Counted from the first letter of the stretch, positions 13,364 to 24,609 are shown. The stretch is 64,000 nt of DNA from Euryodendron excelsum (GCA_033060915.1 CM065383.1:13390001-13454000); one strand, 5' to 3'. The notes: generated from the letters alone by a model not told the origin. Numbers and translations are program-made.

Positions 13364-15139
13364 TGAATCGAGTGAAAACTTGGCCCTGTCATATGCTAGG
13401 TTTATAGGACCAAAACCCGCACGACACAAAGCATCACAGTACTAAATAAGCAACAGATGCTTAAATTCTATGTGGAAGTGATGTAGTCCCTTAAGGGGCT
13501 TAACATTAGGCACCACAGGTTTTAACACTTGTCGATATATAGAAAAAAGAAAGAACAAATGCAGTGAATATATGGATTTTCTTTTGCATAACATACTTCT
13601 TCCCTACTCTTAAGGAAGAAATTAAGCTCTGTTCAGCCAGGCACAAGCTTTGCATTTGACTTCTTGGAGAGGAAAAGGAACACTTAAATGCGACTGCGAA
13701 GCCTGTTTTCTACTAGTTTTGTTGTTTTTGTTTGGGCTATGAACAAAGTCCTCTTTTAATGTTACATTAAAGTGAAATATATGACCTTCCTAATTGAGGA
13801 TGGTACAGCTTGTAGGCCCTATCTGCTGCCTGAGAATTGGCTGCGTCCATGAAAATTGCTCTTTAGGAACTAATCAGAGCCTTTTCAATGTGGTTACGTT
13901 GAGCGTTTTTCAAGAACCATATCCCTAGATGATTGGTTAATCCTCATATAAATGGATTGTTCTGTCATGACAAACTTTTTAGCATTGTTCATCAAGTATG
14001 AGACGGTGGAATGAGAGAACATACGATTTGCAGGAAATCTCTCAGTAGGTATATTTCTGGATAGCCAGAAACTGTTGTGGCCCAGGTATGAAGTGTTGGC
14101 TTGTAATTACATCGTACGGTTGGGTTGCAGGCTTGATTCTTATAAATTCAATTGGGGATGAAAAAGGAAAAAAAAAAAAAGAAAAAAAAGCTTATATTCT
14201 GGAGAAGAAGCCCAAAATGTAATCGTTACACTGATTAAACCAAAATTTACGCCAACTTAAAAATTGATTAAAAGGGTAACGTTGAAATTTTCGAGGAAAA
14301 AAAATTACATTTATTGGGATAAAACATATAATGCCCAAAGCACAATAAATTAAAAATATTTCTCAACTTTCTCTTGCGGCCAAACAAAATTCATACTCTT
14401 TTATGCACTGGGAACCATATCGAAAATTTCCCCAAAGCCGGCCTTGGTTTGCCTCATAAAGGTTAAACGACCGTGGCCTTGAGCCAGAAGCTGCAACCCC
14501 GATAGCCAAACGACAGAGGTGAGATTTTGGGGACTCTAACCCTTCTTGTAGCGTTGGATACCATTCTCAAGCCTTAAAACGAGAAGTTTGATGTTGATCC
14601 CATAAAGATTTTTTGTTTTGTTTTGTTTTGTTTTGTCCTGCTGATTAATCTTGATCATTGACAGCAGCTGAGCTGAGGCATAGCCAAACCCAAAACCCCA
14701 ACCAACCTACCAACCATCTCTCTGTCTTACTATTCCATGAAGGGGTCAAGCAAATGACGTACCGATGGATAAGTAACTCTCTTTGTTTCTACGTCTGTCA
14801 GGAAATATTGGTCCCCCAATGCACGCCAGGTATTTGATGTTTGTCTTGTGAGGCCTTTTGAGGTGTGTTTTGTCATTGGCGTTTGTGTGTTGAACTTCGA
14901 ATCCAATATGGAGTATGAGCCTCTTTTGTTTAAATCTCTCTTTCTCTCCTTTTTAATGGATTTAAGTTCGTACTGTTTAGCTAGTTGAGTTTTCCAACTT
15001 CCAATTTTGCTCCACTATAAGACATATTTTCGGAGTGATTTGGTAAGTTCGAAACTTTGAACGCTGGTACTTAATGTTGAGTGCTTGTTTATGGATTCTC
15101 GCTCAAATTTTTCCTTGACCCACATCGGGTTACTGCCAT
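13364..15139. other. Intergenic: DA1 3' UTR and PPR upstream region
   Basis: The DA1 3' UTR must occupy the first few hundred bases. There is an A-rich run near 14160-14190 and a TTTTG pentanucleotide array at about 14609-14635. No other gene is supported. The PPR promoter should lie in the right-hand part. Confidence 0.4.
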
Positions 15140-17197
15140 ATGATGGCTATAATAAGCACTGGTAATGTTAGAAGTGGAATTATCAATCCTTTCTCGAGGT
15201 ATTATATAAGCAAAGAACACTGCAATACGGTTTGCAAGAGGTGCCTGCCTATGTATATCAGCCGATTTGTTCATTCTATAAACTTACTCAATAGCCTAAA
15301 TCTGTTAGCTCGTTACTTCGCGAGTAAATCCCACATCAATAAAGTTTCCATTTATCTTCAACGTGCCAAACTTATTGATTCAATACGACTTGCTCTCCGG
15401 TCCAATGCTCCAAGCTCCCTCATCCCCCTTTTAAACGACCCCATTCTAGATTCCTTTGTAGTCACCAACGCACTCCGATCTGCTCCCTCTCCGGATTCTG
15501 CCCTCTCCCTCACTGAAACCCTGAAAACCATACCACATTTCACACATACTCAAAATACACTATATGCGCTGGCCAAAATCCTTGCCAAGTCTCAACAAAC
15601 TGCAAAACTCAAAACTCTCATTGATGCCATCAACTCTGGTAAATTCCCAAACGTTGCACGTATCAGTTTCATGGACCGCATGCGGTGGTATGCTGCTGCA
15701 GGAGACCTTGACTTGGTTCTTAGTGCTTGGGATGAGTGGAGAGCCTTGCAGAAATGTCCCTCTACCGAGTCTTACAACATCGTGATGGGCCTTTATGCAT
15801 GTATGGGTAAGAACTCTGAGGCAATGAAGATTTTCTATATGATGATTGATGAAGGGGTGGTTCCTAATTCTAGAACATATACAGTTATGATTGAGCATCT
15901 TGTGAACTTGGGAAAATTGGATTCAGCAATGCAGATTTTTGGTATATTGCCATCGATGAGGGTTAAGCGCACTCTAAGGCAGTATTCACTTTTGGTGGGG
16001 GAATTTATTGGTACTGAACAATTTGTCGTGGTTAAGAGTTTACTAAATGAAATGCAGATTGATGGAGTATTGCCTGGTCAAGCAATGCAACGGTCATTGC
16101 AGCGCATGAGGGAGGCAGGATTTCACGAGGAGACAGATGAGTTTATTAATGAAATGTTACCAGATGAAAGGATCAAGAATGTAGGAGTTTCTGTGGATGG
16201 CGATGATGATGATGAAGAAGTTGAATGTGCCAATGGTGATGCTGATGTGAATGCAGTTCAGTTAAAACCATGGTTGGACCCAGCTGCTTTGGCAAGCGCC
16301 TTGCATTATTGGGGACCTGAAGAGGTATCGGCATTGGAACATGCAAAATTTGTATGGACAGCTAGGTTGGTTTGCAAGATGATCAGAAATTTCAATTCAG
16401 CTGAAACAGCGTGGCAGTTTTTCTGTTGGGTTGCTTATCAGGTAGGTTTTACTCATGATGTTTACACAATAACAAGGATGATTGCCAAGTTAGCACAGCA
16501 TGGTCATGTGGATTTAGTTGATCAACTCATGTCTAAGATAAAAAGGGAGCGGATTAAATTACCATTCAGCACAATGAGATTGGTTATTGAATGTTATGGA
16601 ATTTTTGGTAATGGTCATGCTGCTCTAAAGGTCTTTCGTGATGTCAAAACACTGTGTGGGCCCATATCGAAAAATAGTCTGTTGCTTTTATATTCATCTC
16701 TCCTGCGCACATTGGCCAAGTGTAAAATGAATTCTGATGTCTTAGATATACTTGATGAGATGATTTTGGATGGTATTCTACCAGATATCCAAACATTTTC
16801 TGGATTGATGCATCATTTTGCACTGCAGGGTGATATTAAAGTGGTGCAGAGACTCTTTGGCATGGTCAGGCAGAGTGGTGTAGAGCCTGATGCTTTTATG
16901 TTTAAGGTAGTTATTCGTGCTTTCTGTAAGTTTGACAGATCTGTTCTTGCATTGAGGGTTTTTGAAGATATGATGAACTCCAATTTGATGCCTGATGCTG
17001 CCACAAAACAATTGCTTGTGAAGAGTCTTTGGAAGGAAGGTAAGCTTAAAGAGGCAGCTGCTGTGGAAGAGAGGATTGAGGAGATAAATGATGCTCTACC
17101 ACTTGCATTGCGTGGTCATTTGTATACTGTGAGCTCTGCAGATCTCACAAGAGTTTGTAACATTTATTCTGACAGCTTTACAACCACCAATAGTTAG
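15140..17197 (+). CDS. P-class pentatricopeptide repeat protein, probably mitochondrial
   Basis: A single open frame of 685 aa without introns, as usual for plant PPR genes. PPR proteins bind organellar RNA and guide its processing, stability or translation. Recognisable PPR helices lie at about 211-245 (SYNIVMGLYACMGKNSEAMK then VPN), 246-275, 281-312, 441-475, 477-505, 512-549 (ILPD), 550-584 (VEPD) and 585-619 (LMPD). The two repeat blocks are separated by an acidic linker (DGDDDDEE, 354-360) and a conserved-looking segment at 376-435. No E or DYW domain follows, so it is P-class. The N-terminus is basic and hydroxylated with few acids, as in organelle transit peptides. Met38 (codon 15251) is an alternative start that would give a cleaner mitochondrial presequence. 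I do not recognise the RNA target or a named orthologue. Confidence 0.88.
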   Translation: MMAIISTGNVRSGIINPFSRYYISKEHCNTVCKRCLPMYISRFVHSINLLNSLNLLARYFASKSHINKVSIYLQRAKLIDSIRLALRSNAPSSLIPLLNDPILDSFVVTNALRSAPSPDSALSLTETLKTIPHFTHTQNTLYALAKILAKSQQTAKLKTLIDAINSGKFPNVARISFMDRMRWYAAAGDLDLVLSAWDEWRALQKCPSTESYNIVMGLYACMGKNSEAMKIFYMMIDEGVVPNSRTYTVMIEHLVNLGKLDSAMQIFGILPSMRVKRTLRQYSLLVGEFIGTEQFVVVKSLLNEMQIDGVLPGQAMQRSLQRMREAGFHEETDEFINEMLPDERIKNVGVSVDGDDDDEEVECANGDADVNAVQLKPWLDPAALASALHYWGPEEVSALEHAKFVWTARLVCKMIRNFNSAETAWQFFCWVAYQVGFTHDVYTITRMIAKLAQHGHVDLVDQLMSKIKRERIKLPFSTMRLVIECYGIFGNGHAALKVFRDVKTLCGPISKNSLLLLYSSLLRTLAKCKMNSDVLDILDEMILDGILPDIQTFSGLMHHFALQGDIKVVQRLFGMVRQSGVEPDAFMFKVVIRAFCKFDRSVLALRVFEDMMNSNLMPDAATKQLLVKSLWKEGKLKEAAAVEERIEEINDALPLALRGHLYTVSSADLTRVCNIYSDSFTTTNS

Positions 17198-19087
17198 AAT
17201 AATGAATTGATTTCTGTACCAAAGCTATAATGTGATTTCATGGCCTGAATTCTTGATTTCTGTTGAATGGAATCAGTACTTCTACACTAGTATCTTTGGG
17301 TGAGCAATCCTTTTCATTTTCTCCTTTTAAGTTTGTACTGCTTATTAATCAAAACCCTTCTTTAACCCTATTCCAATCCTGAACGCTATAAACATGCCAC
17401 CAAAACTAGTACGAAGGTCTTTCACACTATAAAAGCCATAACAAAATAGAAGAGATCTACTTGTTCTAGGTATGGTTGCAGTAGTTCTTTCTTCTATTTC
17501 TTCATATTCTAGTTTCAGTCAGCAAGAACAATTGAGCCCCCCATCTTTGCTCTTAGATGATCACCACTCCTGCCAACACAGCTGTCACGTATGGCTTCAG
17601 TAGTTGATCTTTTTCATCCCTCAAATAGCAGCAATGAAAAATTGATTACGGCTTTAGAATATAATCTGACCTAGGGAAATCTACCAAAACTCAATAATAA
17701 AGAAACCAAAATTTCACTCTCTTTCTAAAAGACCTTAGTGGTTATTTAGTACACCAAAGTCAACCTTGAAAGCTCTTGTATGTATTTGGTATGTATCAGC
17801 CTGTTTGGAAAGAAGGGGAAAGGAAAAGAAAATAATAGTTTTCCTTCCTTCTTCTTTTTGGTTCTTAGGTCAAAAGGGAAGAGGAAAAAAATCCAAAAAA
17901 AACAGGGAAAGTGACTTTCCTTCTCACCATCCTTTTATTTTCTTTCCTCATTCCCATTTTAGTAGTTACCCTCCTATTTTCTTTTCTATTTTCTTTGAAT
18001 TTCAAATAAGAAAAAGTTATTTTCCTTCCATTTTCTTTGAATTGCCTTCTCACTTTACCTGCAATTTCTCTCACTTATTTTCCCTTCCACAAGTTCCAAA
18101 CAGCCTTTGATTGCCACCTCATCTTCTCTCAGATTTGTACCGCAACATCCTGCTAGCCATCTGCATGTCATGTTCATTTTGCCGTTCGTTTCACAGTTTT
18201 CACATTTCCTTCCATAAAAAAGTGTGAATGCAAATCCTTTTTCACTTGTTTTACCATATTCTTATCGGGTCATTTTCTACACTTTCGTTTTTATATTCTT
18301 GTAAATCCACGTGAATCTCTCTCTCTCTCTCTCTCTCTGTGATGTGACTTTCAAGGGCAGAGAGTGCAGCTCATGTCATCATCTGATTCGGCTCGCAGGT
18401 CACCGCAATTTTTTAAGTTCTCTCTTTTAACTTGGCTTGGAATCTATAGTTGCCTGTTCCCGCCTAGTATAGACACGAGTATTGAAAACAATATGATTGA
18501 ATGTTCCCAACAAGCCAACCTGTAGCACATCACTTCTTCTCTAGGGCAACCTTATATCAAGTCCTTCGATAAGAGATACCATGATCTTACTCTATAGATA
18601 CCCCTTGGGCGTAGCCATTAAGTGAAAGCTGCTTGTCTGTCGGCTTGCTGACTTTGTATTAGAGAATTGGAAAGGGTGGACAGCTTCTTAATTGCCGTCC
18701 TAACTTGGGTTTCTTGTATTAAACTGACCCGATCCTTACGCCATATTCTAGCATAAAATAGTTTACAGTTCAGAATATGAAACAGAGATGTTTTTGTCCA
18801 AGTTTTGATTCTTTTCATAGCATATTGAATTGGACATAATTGGAGTCATCTGTATGACATATCTAACTGGGAGAAGAAAACGAAGAGAATCATGGAAAAT
18901 CAAAGCTGGAGACAAGGCCTCTCAGATTTTTAGTTAAATAAAACATATTATTTAGATTGAAAGCGGCACACTAACAATGCTGTTCAGCTTTTCTATCAAC
19001 CTTAACTAGCTAGGACTCTAAAACAACTTTCTTTTATCTAGCATAAGTGAGAAAGCTACCTAGAGCTAATCATCAAAGCTCACAGCA
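17198..19087. other. Intergenic: PPR 3' UTR and NFP-type promoter region
   Basis: No gene is supported. The frame at 17766-18110 is low-complexity T/C/A-rich sequence readable on both strands. A CT microsatellite lies at 18316-18338. The NFP-type promoter should occupy the last 500-1000 bases; I see no confident TATA box or known symbiosis cis-element. Confidence 0.4.
18316..18338. repeat. CT dinucleotide microsatellite
   Basis: An uninterrupted CT run of about 11 units lies 750 bases upstream of the NFP-type start codon. Confidence 0.9.
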
Positions 19088-20914
19088 ATGGCAACCTCTC
19101 TTCTCTTCTTGTTTCTCTTCCTTTCTCCTTTCCTTGTCAGAGCTCAATCACCGGCTAGTGGGGACACAGATTTCTCGTGCTCCCCTGACTCGCCTGCTTC
19201 CTGTGAAACGTATGTAACATATCGCGCCTGGGCACCTGAATTTTTGGATCTTGAAAATATATCTAATCTGTTTGGTGTCAGTCGTTCGACAATTGCCAAA
19301 GCCAATAACATCGTCTCTAACAATGCACAGCTAATGCCAGACCAACTCTTGCTGATACCCATTACCTGTTCCTGCAACGGAACACACTTTTTCTCCAATG
19401 TCACCTACCGGATCGAGAAAGGTGATAGCTTCTATGTGGTGTCAATCACTACATTTGAAAATCTCACCAATTTCCTTGATGTGGAAGACCTGAATCCAAC
19501 ACTAAATCCAATCGACTTGCCAATTGGCGAGAAAGTGGTCTTTCCTTTGCTCTGCAAGTGCCTGAAAAAGGCCTATTTGGCGGAGGGAATTGAATATCTG
19601 ATAACTTATGTATGGCAACCCAATGATGATGTCTTGCCTGTGAGTTCTATGTTTAATGCATCGCCATCGGATATTGTTACTGAAAATAACTACCGGAACT
19701 TTACTGCTGCCGTGTGTCTTCCTGTGTTGATACCGGTGTCACAACTGCCAGTTCTTTCTCAACCTTATCCCTCTCCTGCCGACAGACATAAATCCAAGTG
19801 TCAGACCATCATCATTGTTTTCTGCACAGCTGGAGTTGTCTTGCTTTTCCTTTTGCTGGCCTATATTCATCTTTCATCTAAGAAAAAGAAGACTTTGAAT
19901 CGCAACAGTTCTTCCTTGGAGACGGCTGATCTAATCCAAATGAAGAAAGCATCAAAAGAGGAAGCTTTTCAGCCTAGGATTATTCAAGATAAGCTACTTC
20001 CTGGGGTTTCTGGTTATCTTGGCAAGCCAATCTTGTATGACAGAAAGGTGATCATGGAGGCAACTATGAACCTCAGCGAAAGGTATAGGATTGGTGGAGC
20101 AGTATATAGGGCCATGATTGATGGTCAGGTCTTTGCTGTAAAGAAAGCGAAGGACGCCACAGAGGAATTGAAGATAATGCAGAAAGTGAATCATGCCAAT
20201 CTAGTGAAGCTAATGGGCGTCTCATCGGACAATGAAGGGAATTGCTTCTTGGTTTATGAGTATGCTGAAAATGGATCACTGGATAAATGGTTGTTTCCAA
20301 AGTCTTCTTCCTCTTCGGGTCCTGTGGCATCCCTGACATGGACTCAGAGGTTAAATATAGCTCTAGATGTTGCCAATGGCCTTGAATACTTGCACGAACA
20401 TACTCAACCATGCATCGTTCACAAGGATATCAGAACGAGCAACATACTTCTCGACTCCAGGTTTAAGGCCAAGATCTCAAATTTCTCCATCGCTAGGCCT
20501 GCAACCTCCTCTGTAATGTCGAAAGTCGATGTTTTTGCTTTTGGGGTTGTGCTATTGGAGTTGCTTTCAGGAAAGAAAGTCATGGAAACGAAAGAGAACT
20601 GTGAGATTGTGATGCTGTGGAAGGAAATAAGGGGGATTTTGGAAGTTGAAGAGAAAAGAGTGGAGAGGTTGGGCAAGTGGATGGATCCAAACTTAGACAG
20701 TTTTTACCCCATTGATGGCGCTCTCAGCTTGGCAGCCTTAGGAAGGGCATGCACATCAGAGAAGTATTCAGCAAGGCCAAGAATGGCAGAAATAGTCTTC
20801 AACCTCTCGGTTCTCACTCAATCATCTCCAGAAAAGTATGAAAAGTCTTGGACCTCGTCTGGATTGGAAGCAGAAGAAGCCATTCAAATTTTAAGTCCTG
20901 TAATGGCTCGTTGA
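19088..20914 (+). CDS. NFP: NFP/NFR5-type LysM receptor-like pseudokinase
   Basis: Intronless, 608 aa. Legume NFP/NFR5 sits in the plasma membrane, binds rhizobial (and in some species mycorrhizal) lipo-chitooligosaccharides, and signals with an active LYK3/NFR1-type kinase. The protein has a signal peptide (1-20), then Cys31 and Cys39 before CETYVTY. Three LysM domains (about 41-88, 104-150, 168-217) are separated by the CxC pairs 94-96 and 156-158. A transmembrane helix spans 239-262. The kinase domain keeps the VAIK-type lysine (K352), but HRD is HKD (445-447), DFG is NFS (465-467), and only about ten residues separate IAR (468-470) from the DVFAFG block (481-486). The activation loop is therefore missing, as is characteristic of NFP/NFR5. 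Strong resemblance to Medicago NFP runs the whole length (SCETYVTY, ENGSLDKWLF, GKWMDP). It is convergent with the LYK4-type gene, 239 bases apart. NFP1 versus NFP2 subtype is not resolved. Confidence 0.93.
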   Translation: MATSLLFLFLFLSPFLVRAQSPASGDTDFSCSPDSPASCETYVTYRAWAPEFLDLENISNLFGVSRSTIAKANNIVSNNAQLMPDQLLLIPITCSCNGTHFFSNVTYRIEKGDSFYVVSITTFENLTNFLDVEDLNPTLNPIDLPIGEKVVFPLLCKCLKKAYLAEGIEYLITYVWQPNDDVLPVSSMFNASPSDIVTENNYRNFTAAVCLPVLIPVSQLPVLSQPYPSPADRHKSKCQTIIIVFCTAGVVLLFLLLAYIHLSSKKKKTLNRNSSSLETADLIQMKKASKEEAFQPRIIQDKLLPGVSGYLGKPILYDRKVIMEATMNLSERYRIGGAVYRAMIDGQVFAVKKAKDATEELKIMQKVNHANLVKLMGVSSDNEGNCFLVYEYAENGSLDKWLFPKSSSSSGPVASLTWTQRLNIALDVANGLEYLHEHTQPCIVHKDIRTSNILLDSRFKAKISNFSIARPATSSVMSKVDVFAFGVVLLELLSGKKVMETKENCEIVMLWKEIRGILEVEEKRVERLGKWMDPNLDSFYPIDGALSLAALGRACTSEKYSARPRMAEIVFNLSVLTQSSPEKYEKSWTSSGLEAEEAIQILSPVMAR

Positions 20915-21153
20915 TTTAGTGATAGCATAGACATTAGAATCAGTCCTGGATTTCCTGTTGTTTCATTTCATGTTATTGAAAAATAAAAAAAAAAGAACTC
21001 TACAAATTTCCTTGCACATGTAAATGTAAAGCCATAAGCAGACACTTCCTTGAAACGTGATGATACAGGTTTTATTCTCCTATTGATTATTTATGAAATA
21101 CATACTATTGCAGATAGAAACTTCCAAGATTCCACTCTAACAATAATATCACA
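20915..21153. other. Short convergent intergenic spacer
   Basis: Both flanking LysM receptor genes end here, so the spacer must hold two 3' UTRs. A plus-strand AATAAA-like run (tgaaaaataaaaaaaa, about 20977-20995) is a plausible polyadenylation signal for the NFP-type gene. Confidence 0.45.
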
Positions 21154-23052
21154 CTACAACATAGAAAAGTATTCTGATCTATCTGCATCCAATTGAATCC
21201 TTGTAAGAGTTGAAACTACTTCACCCATGCTTAGTCTGCTTTCTCGTTCTTGCGCCAAGCAGGCAACACTCAACTTCATCATGCACAGTGCGAGTTCAGA
21301 TTGATCAATGATATAACCAAGGGGGTGCTTTACTTGTAGACGAGGGTCTATTAGATAGCCAAACTCAGATTCTGCATTTCCTCCATCTGCAATTGACAGT
21401 ACTTTTTCCGACAGTAGCAATTCTTTTCCATCCTGCTGGAAAACGGCTTCTCTTCCTGTAATCAGCTCCAACAGAACAACCCCAAACGCATAAACATCCA
21501 TCATAGGTGTCACCTCACCAGCTTCTAAGTACTCGGGTGCCATATAGCCTTTTGTGCTGGGAGCACACCTTGCTGATGAATATTCATTTTCTCCTTGTTC
21601 TGTGGATCTTGCTAGGCTGAAGTTAGCAATCTTGGCCCTTAGATTTCTACTTAGTAGAACATTGCTGCTATTAATGTCCTTGTGCACATATGCAGGATCT
21701 GTGAAGTAATGAAGATAGTGAAGGCCGTTGGCAATGTCCAAAGCAATTTGAATCCTGCGGTTCCAATTCTGGAGTTCTGGGCAACTCTTGTTGTGGAGCC
21801 AAGCCTTTAAAGAACCGTTCTCCATGAACTCATAGACGAGGTAGAAAACCCCTTGATGTTTGCAGGCTCCATAAAGGCTGATCAGATTGGAGTGGTTGAT
21901 CTTGTTAAGAATTTTCACCTCTTTAGATACATCTGTGCTCATCTTTTTAATGGCCAACACTTCTCCACGAAGAACCCCACGAAAAACAGAATCACTCAGC
22001 CTGTTTTGGGGGCTAAAATTTTCTGTAGCCGCCTCTAGTTCTTTGAATTCATAGACTTTCATGACTTGATCAACACTGGCTATGCCAACAAGGAGATCTT
22101 TTGACAGCACCCATTTCTTTTTCCCCTCCTTATCCTTCACCTTCCAAGTGACGCCATTCACTTTGTTTCTCTTGTGACGCAAGAATCCCACAACCAGAAC
22201 AAAGCAGAGAACTATGACAGAAAGACCAGTTCCAATCCCCACGTAAAGCCCTTTCTTCGACTTCCTGTTCCTTGGTATAGCAGCAGGAGGAGAATCGGGT
22301 GGTGGATGATCTATTTTGGTTTGAGAGCTCAAAGGTGCAGTTTGCAGTGGAATCAGAATAGTTGTGAAAGGGAAAAGAGTTGGATCTTCTTCAGAGAATC
22401 CGTTTGCATATGCTACACTTCTAGCACTCGCATTAAATCTCTTGCTAAGTTCAGGAATACTATCCTCCCAAGTAACCAAGTAAGTAAGTAGAGATTTTGT
22501 GCCATTAACAATTTGGTTTTGGGTGGGACAGGCACATCTAAGTGGTACTTGCAACTTCAAACCAGAGACGCCTAAATCGAATTCGCCATAAGCATTCTCA
22601 CGCATGAGTATATCACATGTAGACAGCCCCTGGTACGTGTTATTCGCGATGATGAAATAGGTGTCGTAAATATCAGAAGTAACATAAGAGGTATTGGCCT
22701 GATAGTACCAACCTGAACAGGAGCAGTTGACAGGGACAATCACCTCTTTGTCAGGAGGGAAGACTGCAGAGCTTGAGATATTGTTGATTTGTGCAAGCTC
22801 TAGAGGATCGGAAGAAGTAAGATTTGAGATGGAAGCGACTGAATTATAAGGAAACTGGGATCTGAAGATGAGAAATGATTGGCAGGACTGCCTTTTACCA
22901 TTGCAGGAGTAAAGAAAGTTTGGAGATGGCCCTGTTTCGTCGGTGCTATTGCAGTCAAGAACTGAGTTTCCTGAATACATCTGTTGGGAATTGAGACCCG
23001 AAGTTAAAAGGCCAAAGATTATGAAGAAACCAAGTAAAAACCCCTGGACCAT
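21154..23052 (-). CDS. LYK4: LYK4-type LysM receptor-like pseudokinase
   Basis: Intronless, 632 aa. Arabidopsis LYK4 is a plasma-membrane co-receptor that works with LYK5 and CERK1 in chitin-triggered immunity. A signal peptide covers about residues 1-22. The ectodomain has the CxC pairs 110-112 and 173-175 and three LysM regions (about 56-105, 122-168, 186-236). A Pro/Ser juxtamembrane stretch (249-258) leads into a transmembrane helix (269-291). The kinase domain keeps the VAIK-type lysine (K369) and the APE motif (505-507), but HRD is HKD (457-459) and DFG is NFS (477-479), so it is probably catalytically weak or dead. A near-normal-length activation loop is present, unlike in the NFP-type neighbour. 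LYK4 versus LYR3-type naming cannot be fixed without a tree. Confidence 0.88.
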   Translation of the reverse strand: MVQGFLLGFFIIFGLLTSGLNSQQMYSGNSVLDCNSTDETGPSPNFLYSCNGKRQSCQSFLIFRSQFPYNSVASISNLTSSDPLELAQINNISSSAVFPPDKEVIVPVNCSCSGWYYQANTSYVTSDIYDTYFIIANNTYQGLSTCDILMRENAYGEFDLGVSGLKLQVPLRCACPTQNQIVNGTKSLLTYLVTWEDSIPELSKRFNASARSVAYANGFSEEDPTLFPFTTILIPLQTAPLSSQTKIDHPPPDSPPAAIPRNRKSKKGLYVGIGTGLSVIVLCFVLVVGFLRHKRNKVNGVTWKVKDKEGKKKWVLSKDLLVGIASVDQVMKVYEFKELEAATENFSPQNRLSDSVFRGVLRGEVLAIKKMSTDVSKEVKILNKINHSNLISLYGACKHQGVFYLVYEFMENGSLKAWLHNKSCPELQNWNRRIQIALDIANGLHYLHYFTDPAYVHKDINSSNVLLSRNLRAKIANFSLARSTEQGENEYSSARCAPSTKGYMAPEYLEAGEVTPMMDVYAFGVVLLELITGREAVFQQDGKELLLSEKVLSIADGGNAESEFGYLIDPRLQVKHPLGYIIDQSELALCMMKLSVACLAQERESRLSMGEVVSTLTRIQLDADRSEYFSML

Positions 23053-24609
23053 GATGAATACTTCTCCTGAAAGGACTTATGAGCAGATGAGAAGCTTGAA
23101 GATGCAATCATACAGGTTTGAAGACCTTTAACCCGGACAACATCACCATAAGCAGGTATTGAGTTTTTTTATTATTTCTTTTTTGTAAACTTTCAATCAA
23201 AATACTATTGACTAAATAAGCACAGTAGCTGACTGCGCGAATTTTAATCTAAATCAACCCAGTTTTGCAAGAAAATATGATCCGTTCAGGATTTAATTTC
23301 TTTATTGAAGGATCCCTTCCACTAATTAAAAGGCTTCTTCAACAGGTATATGGTGACAGCAAATATAAAAACATTGCTGAAGAAGTCTAGTTCACACCCC
23401 ATTATATAAATGGAGAGAGACTTCTAGAATTAAGAGCAGAGAGGAATCTTCATGTCCCATTAACTACTTTGAGATATATTGGCTCATGATGTAAGCAGTT
23501 TGGACAAACTAACTGCAGTTTGAACTGTTATTACAGTACCATTAGGTTGAAACCATGCGGCAGAAATCTCTCTGATGTTGATCTTATTACCATGAAAACT
23601 TACCATACAAAGTGGGTGCTAATGGTGCTCACTTTGAGATCCATCCCATGTCTATTTATTCTATAAATAATCAAACTCTTCCCTCAGGGTTGGAACATAT
23701 AGATTCATCAAAGTTCTGCCGATGTATAGACTCACGCAAAGGCTCACCCCATTGGAAAATCAGGTAGCTGATCTTATTATCGACTTACGAAAATCCGAAC
23801 GTATGAGGGTACCCTCACCTAATAAGATTCAACTAATCGCTGCAAACATGGTTATTGATACCAAATACAAATAGAACCTCGTTTCTTCTTCTTCTATGGG
23901 CATCCTTCTAATATCTCTCTATGCTTAGTTTGCCGTGCCAGCTATTAAAAAAATTACTATTGATTTCACAAGTCCTTACAAACTGGTAAAAGTGTAAAGT
24001 GACTTGGGCTGGCATGGACAGGGCACGTTTAAAGGCACAAGCCTACCGGGCCAAGCACCAGCACGTCAGATGTGTCATGCCAGGCTTGGTCACCAAGCCC
24101 ATTGAGTTGGGCACAGCGCGACACAGATTACAAGCTGGTAAAGGCGTGAAGTAGCTTGGGCACAAGCACTTAGCAAATTTTACTGTTACATTGCACCCCT
24201 TACAGCCATCTTACTGCTAACTTTTACTGTTACATTGCAGCAGCAAATTTATCAAAATCAACCAGAGTGTTACCAGTTTTTAAGGATTTGGAGTTTGAAC
24301 AAATCATTTTTCTTTGCAGTCAGCCGATTCTAAAGTTAAGTTCAAAAAACAAACTATGTAAATAAAATCAATCCTGCGTAACTTGTGTCTAAAACTTATG
24401 AATAGGCAAAAACTTGGGTGCACAGGTACTGTACTGAATCTGGGAGGTATAAAGATCATCTTCTTATAAACTAATAACAGGGGGAAAAAATCTGAAATAG
24501 TATGTGAAAAGTTTACATACAATAAATCATGACAAGAAAAGAGGAAAAGAGAAGCCCAAAAAAATAAAATAAAATAAAATAAAATGGTACAAAAGCTTAA
24601 CTTAAAGCT
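23053..24609. other. Intergenic between the LYK4- and LYK5-type genes
   Basis: No gene is supported. It must hold the LYK4-type promoter (left) and the LYK5-type 3' UTR (right, with an AAAAT pentanucleotide array at about 24560-24584). A GC-richer segment at 23977-24240 carries local duplications, described separately. Confidence 0.4.
23977..24240. repeat. Locally duplicated GC-richer segment, possible decayed transposon
   Basis: The phrase acaaactggtaaaagtgtaa (about 23979) recurs as acaagctggtaaaggcgtga (about 24130), roughly 151 bases later, each time followed by a TTGGGC block. A second pair, tttactgttacattgca, occurs near 24179 and 24222. The GGGCCAAG/GGGCACAG-rich interior resembles plant MITEs with GGCCCG-rich ends, but I found no clear inverted termini. 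Confidence 0.35.

Noticed and set aside
17766..18110. 114-codon frame downstream of the PPR gene
   Set aside because: T/C-rich low-complexity sequence rich in Phe, Ser and Pro, with a mirror frame on the other strand.
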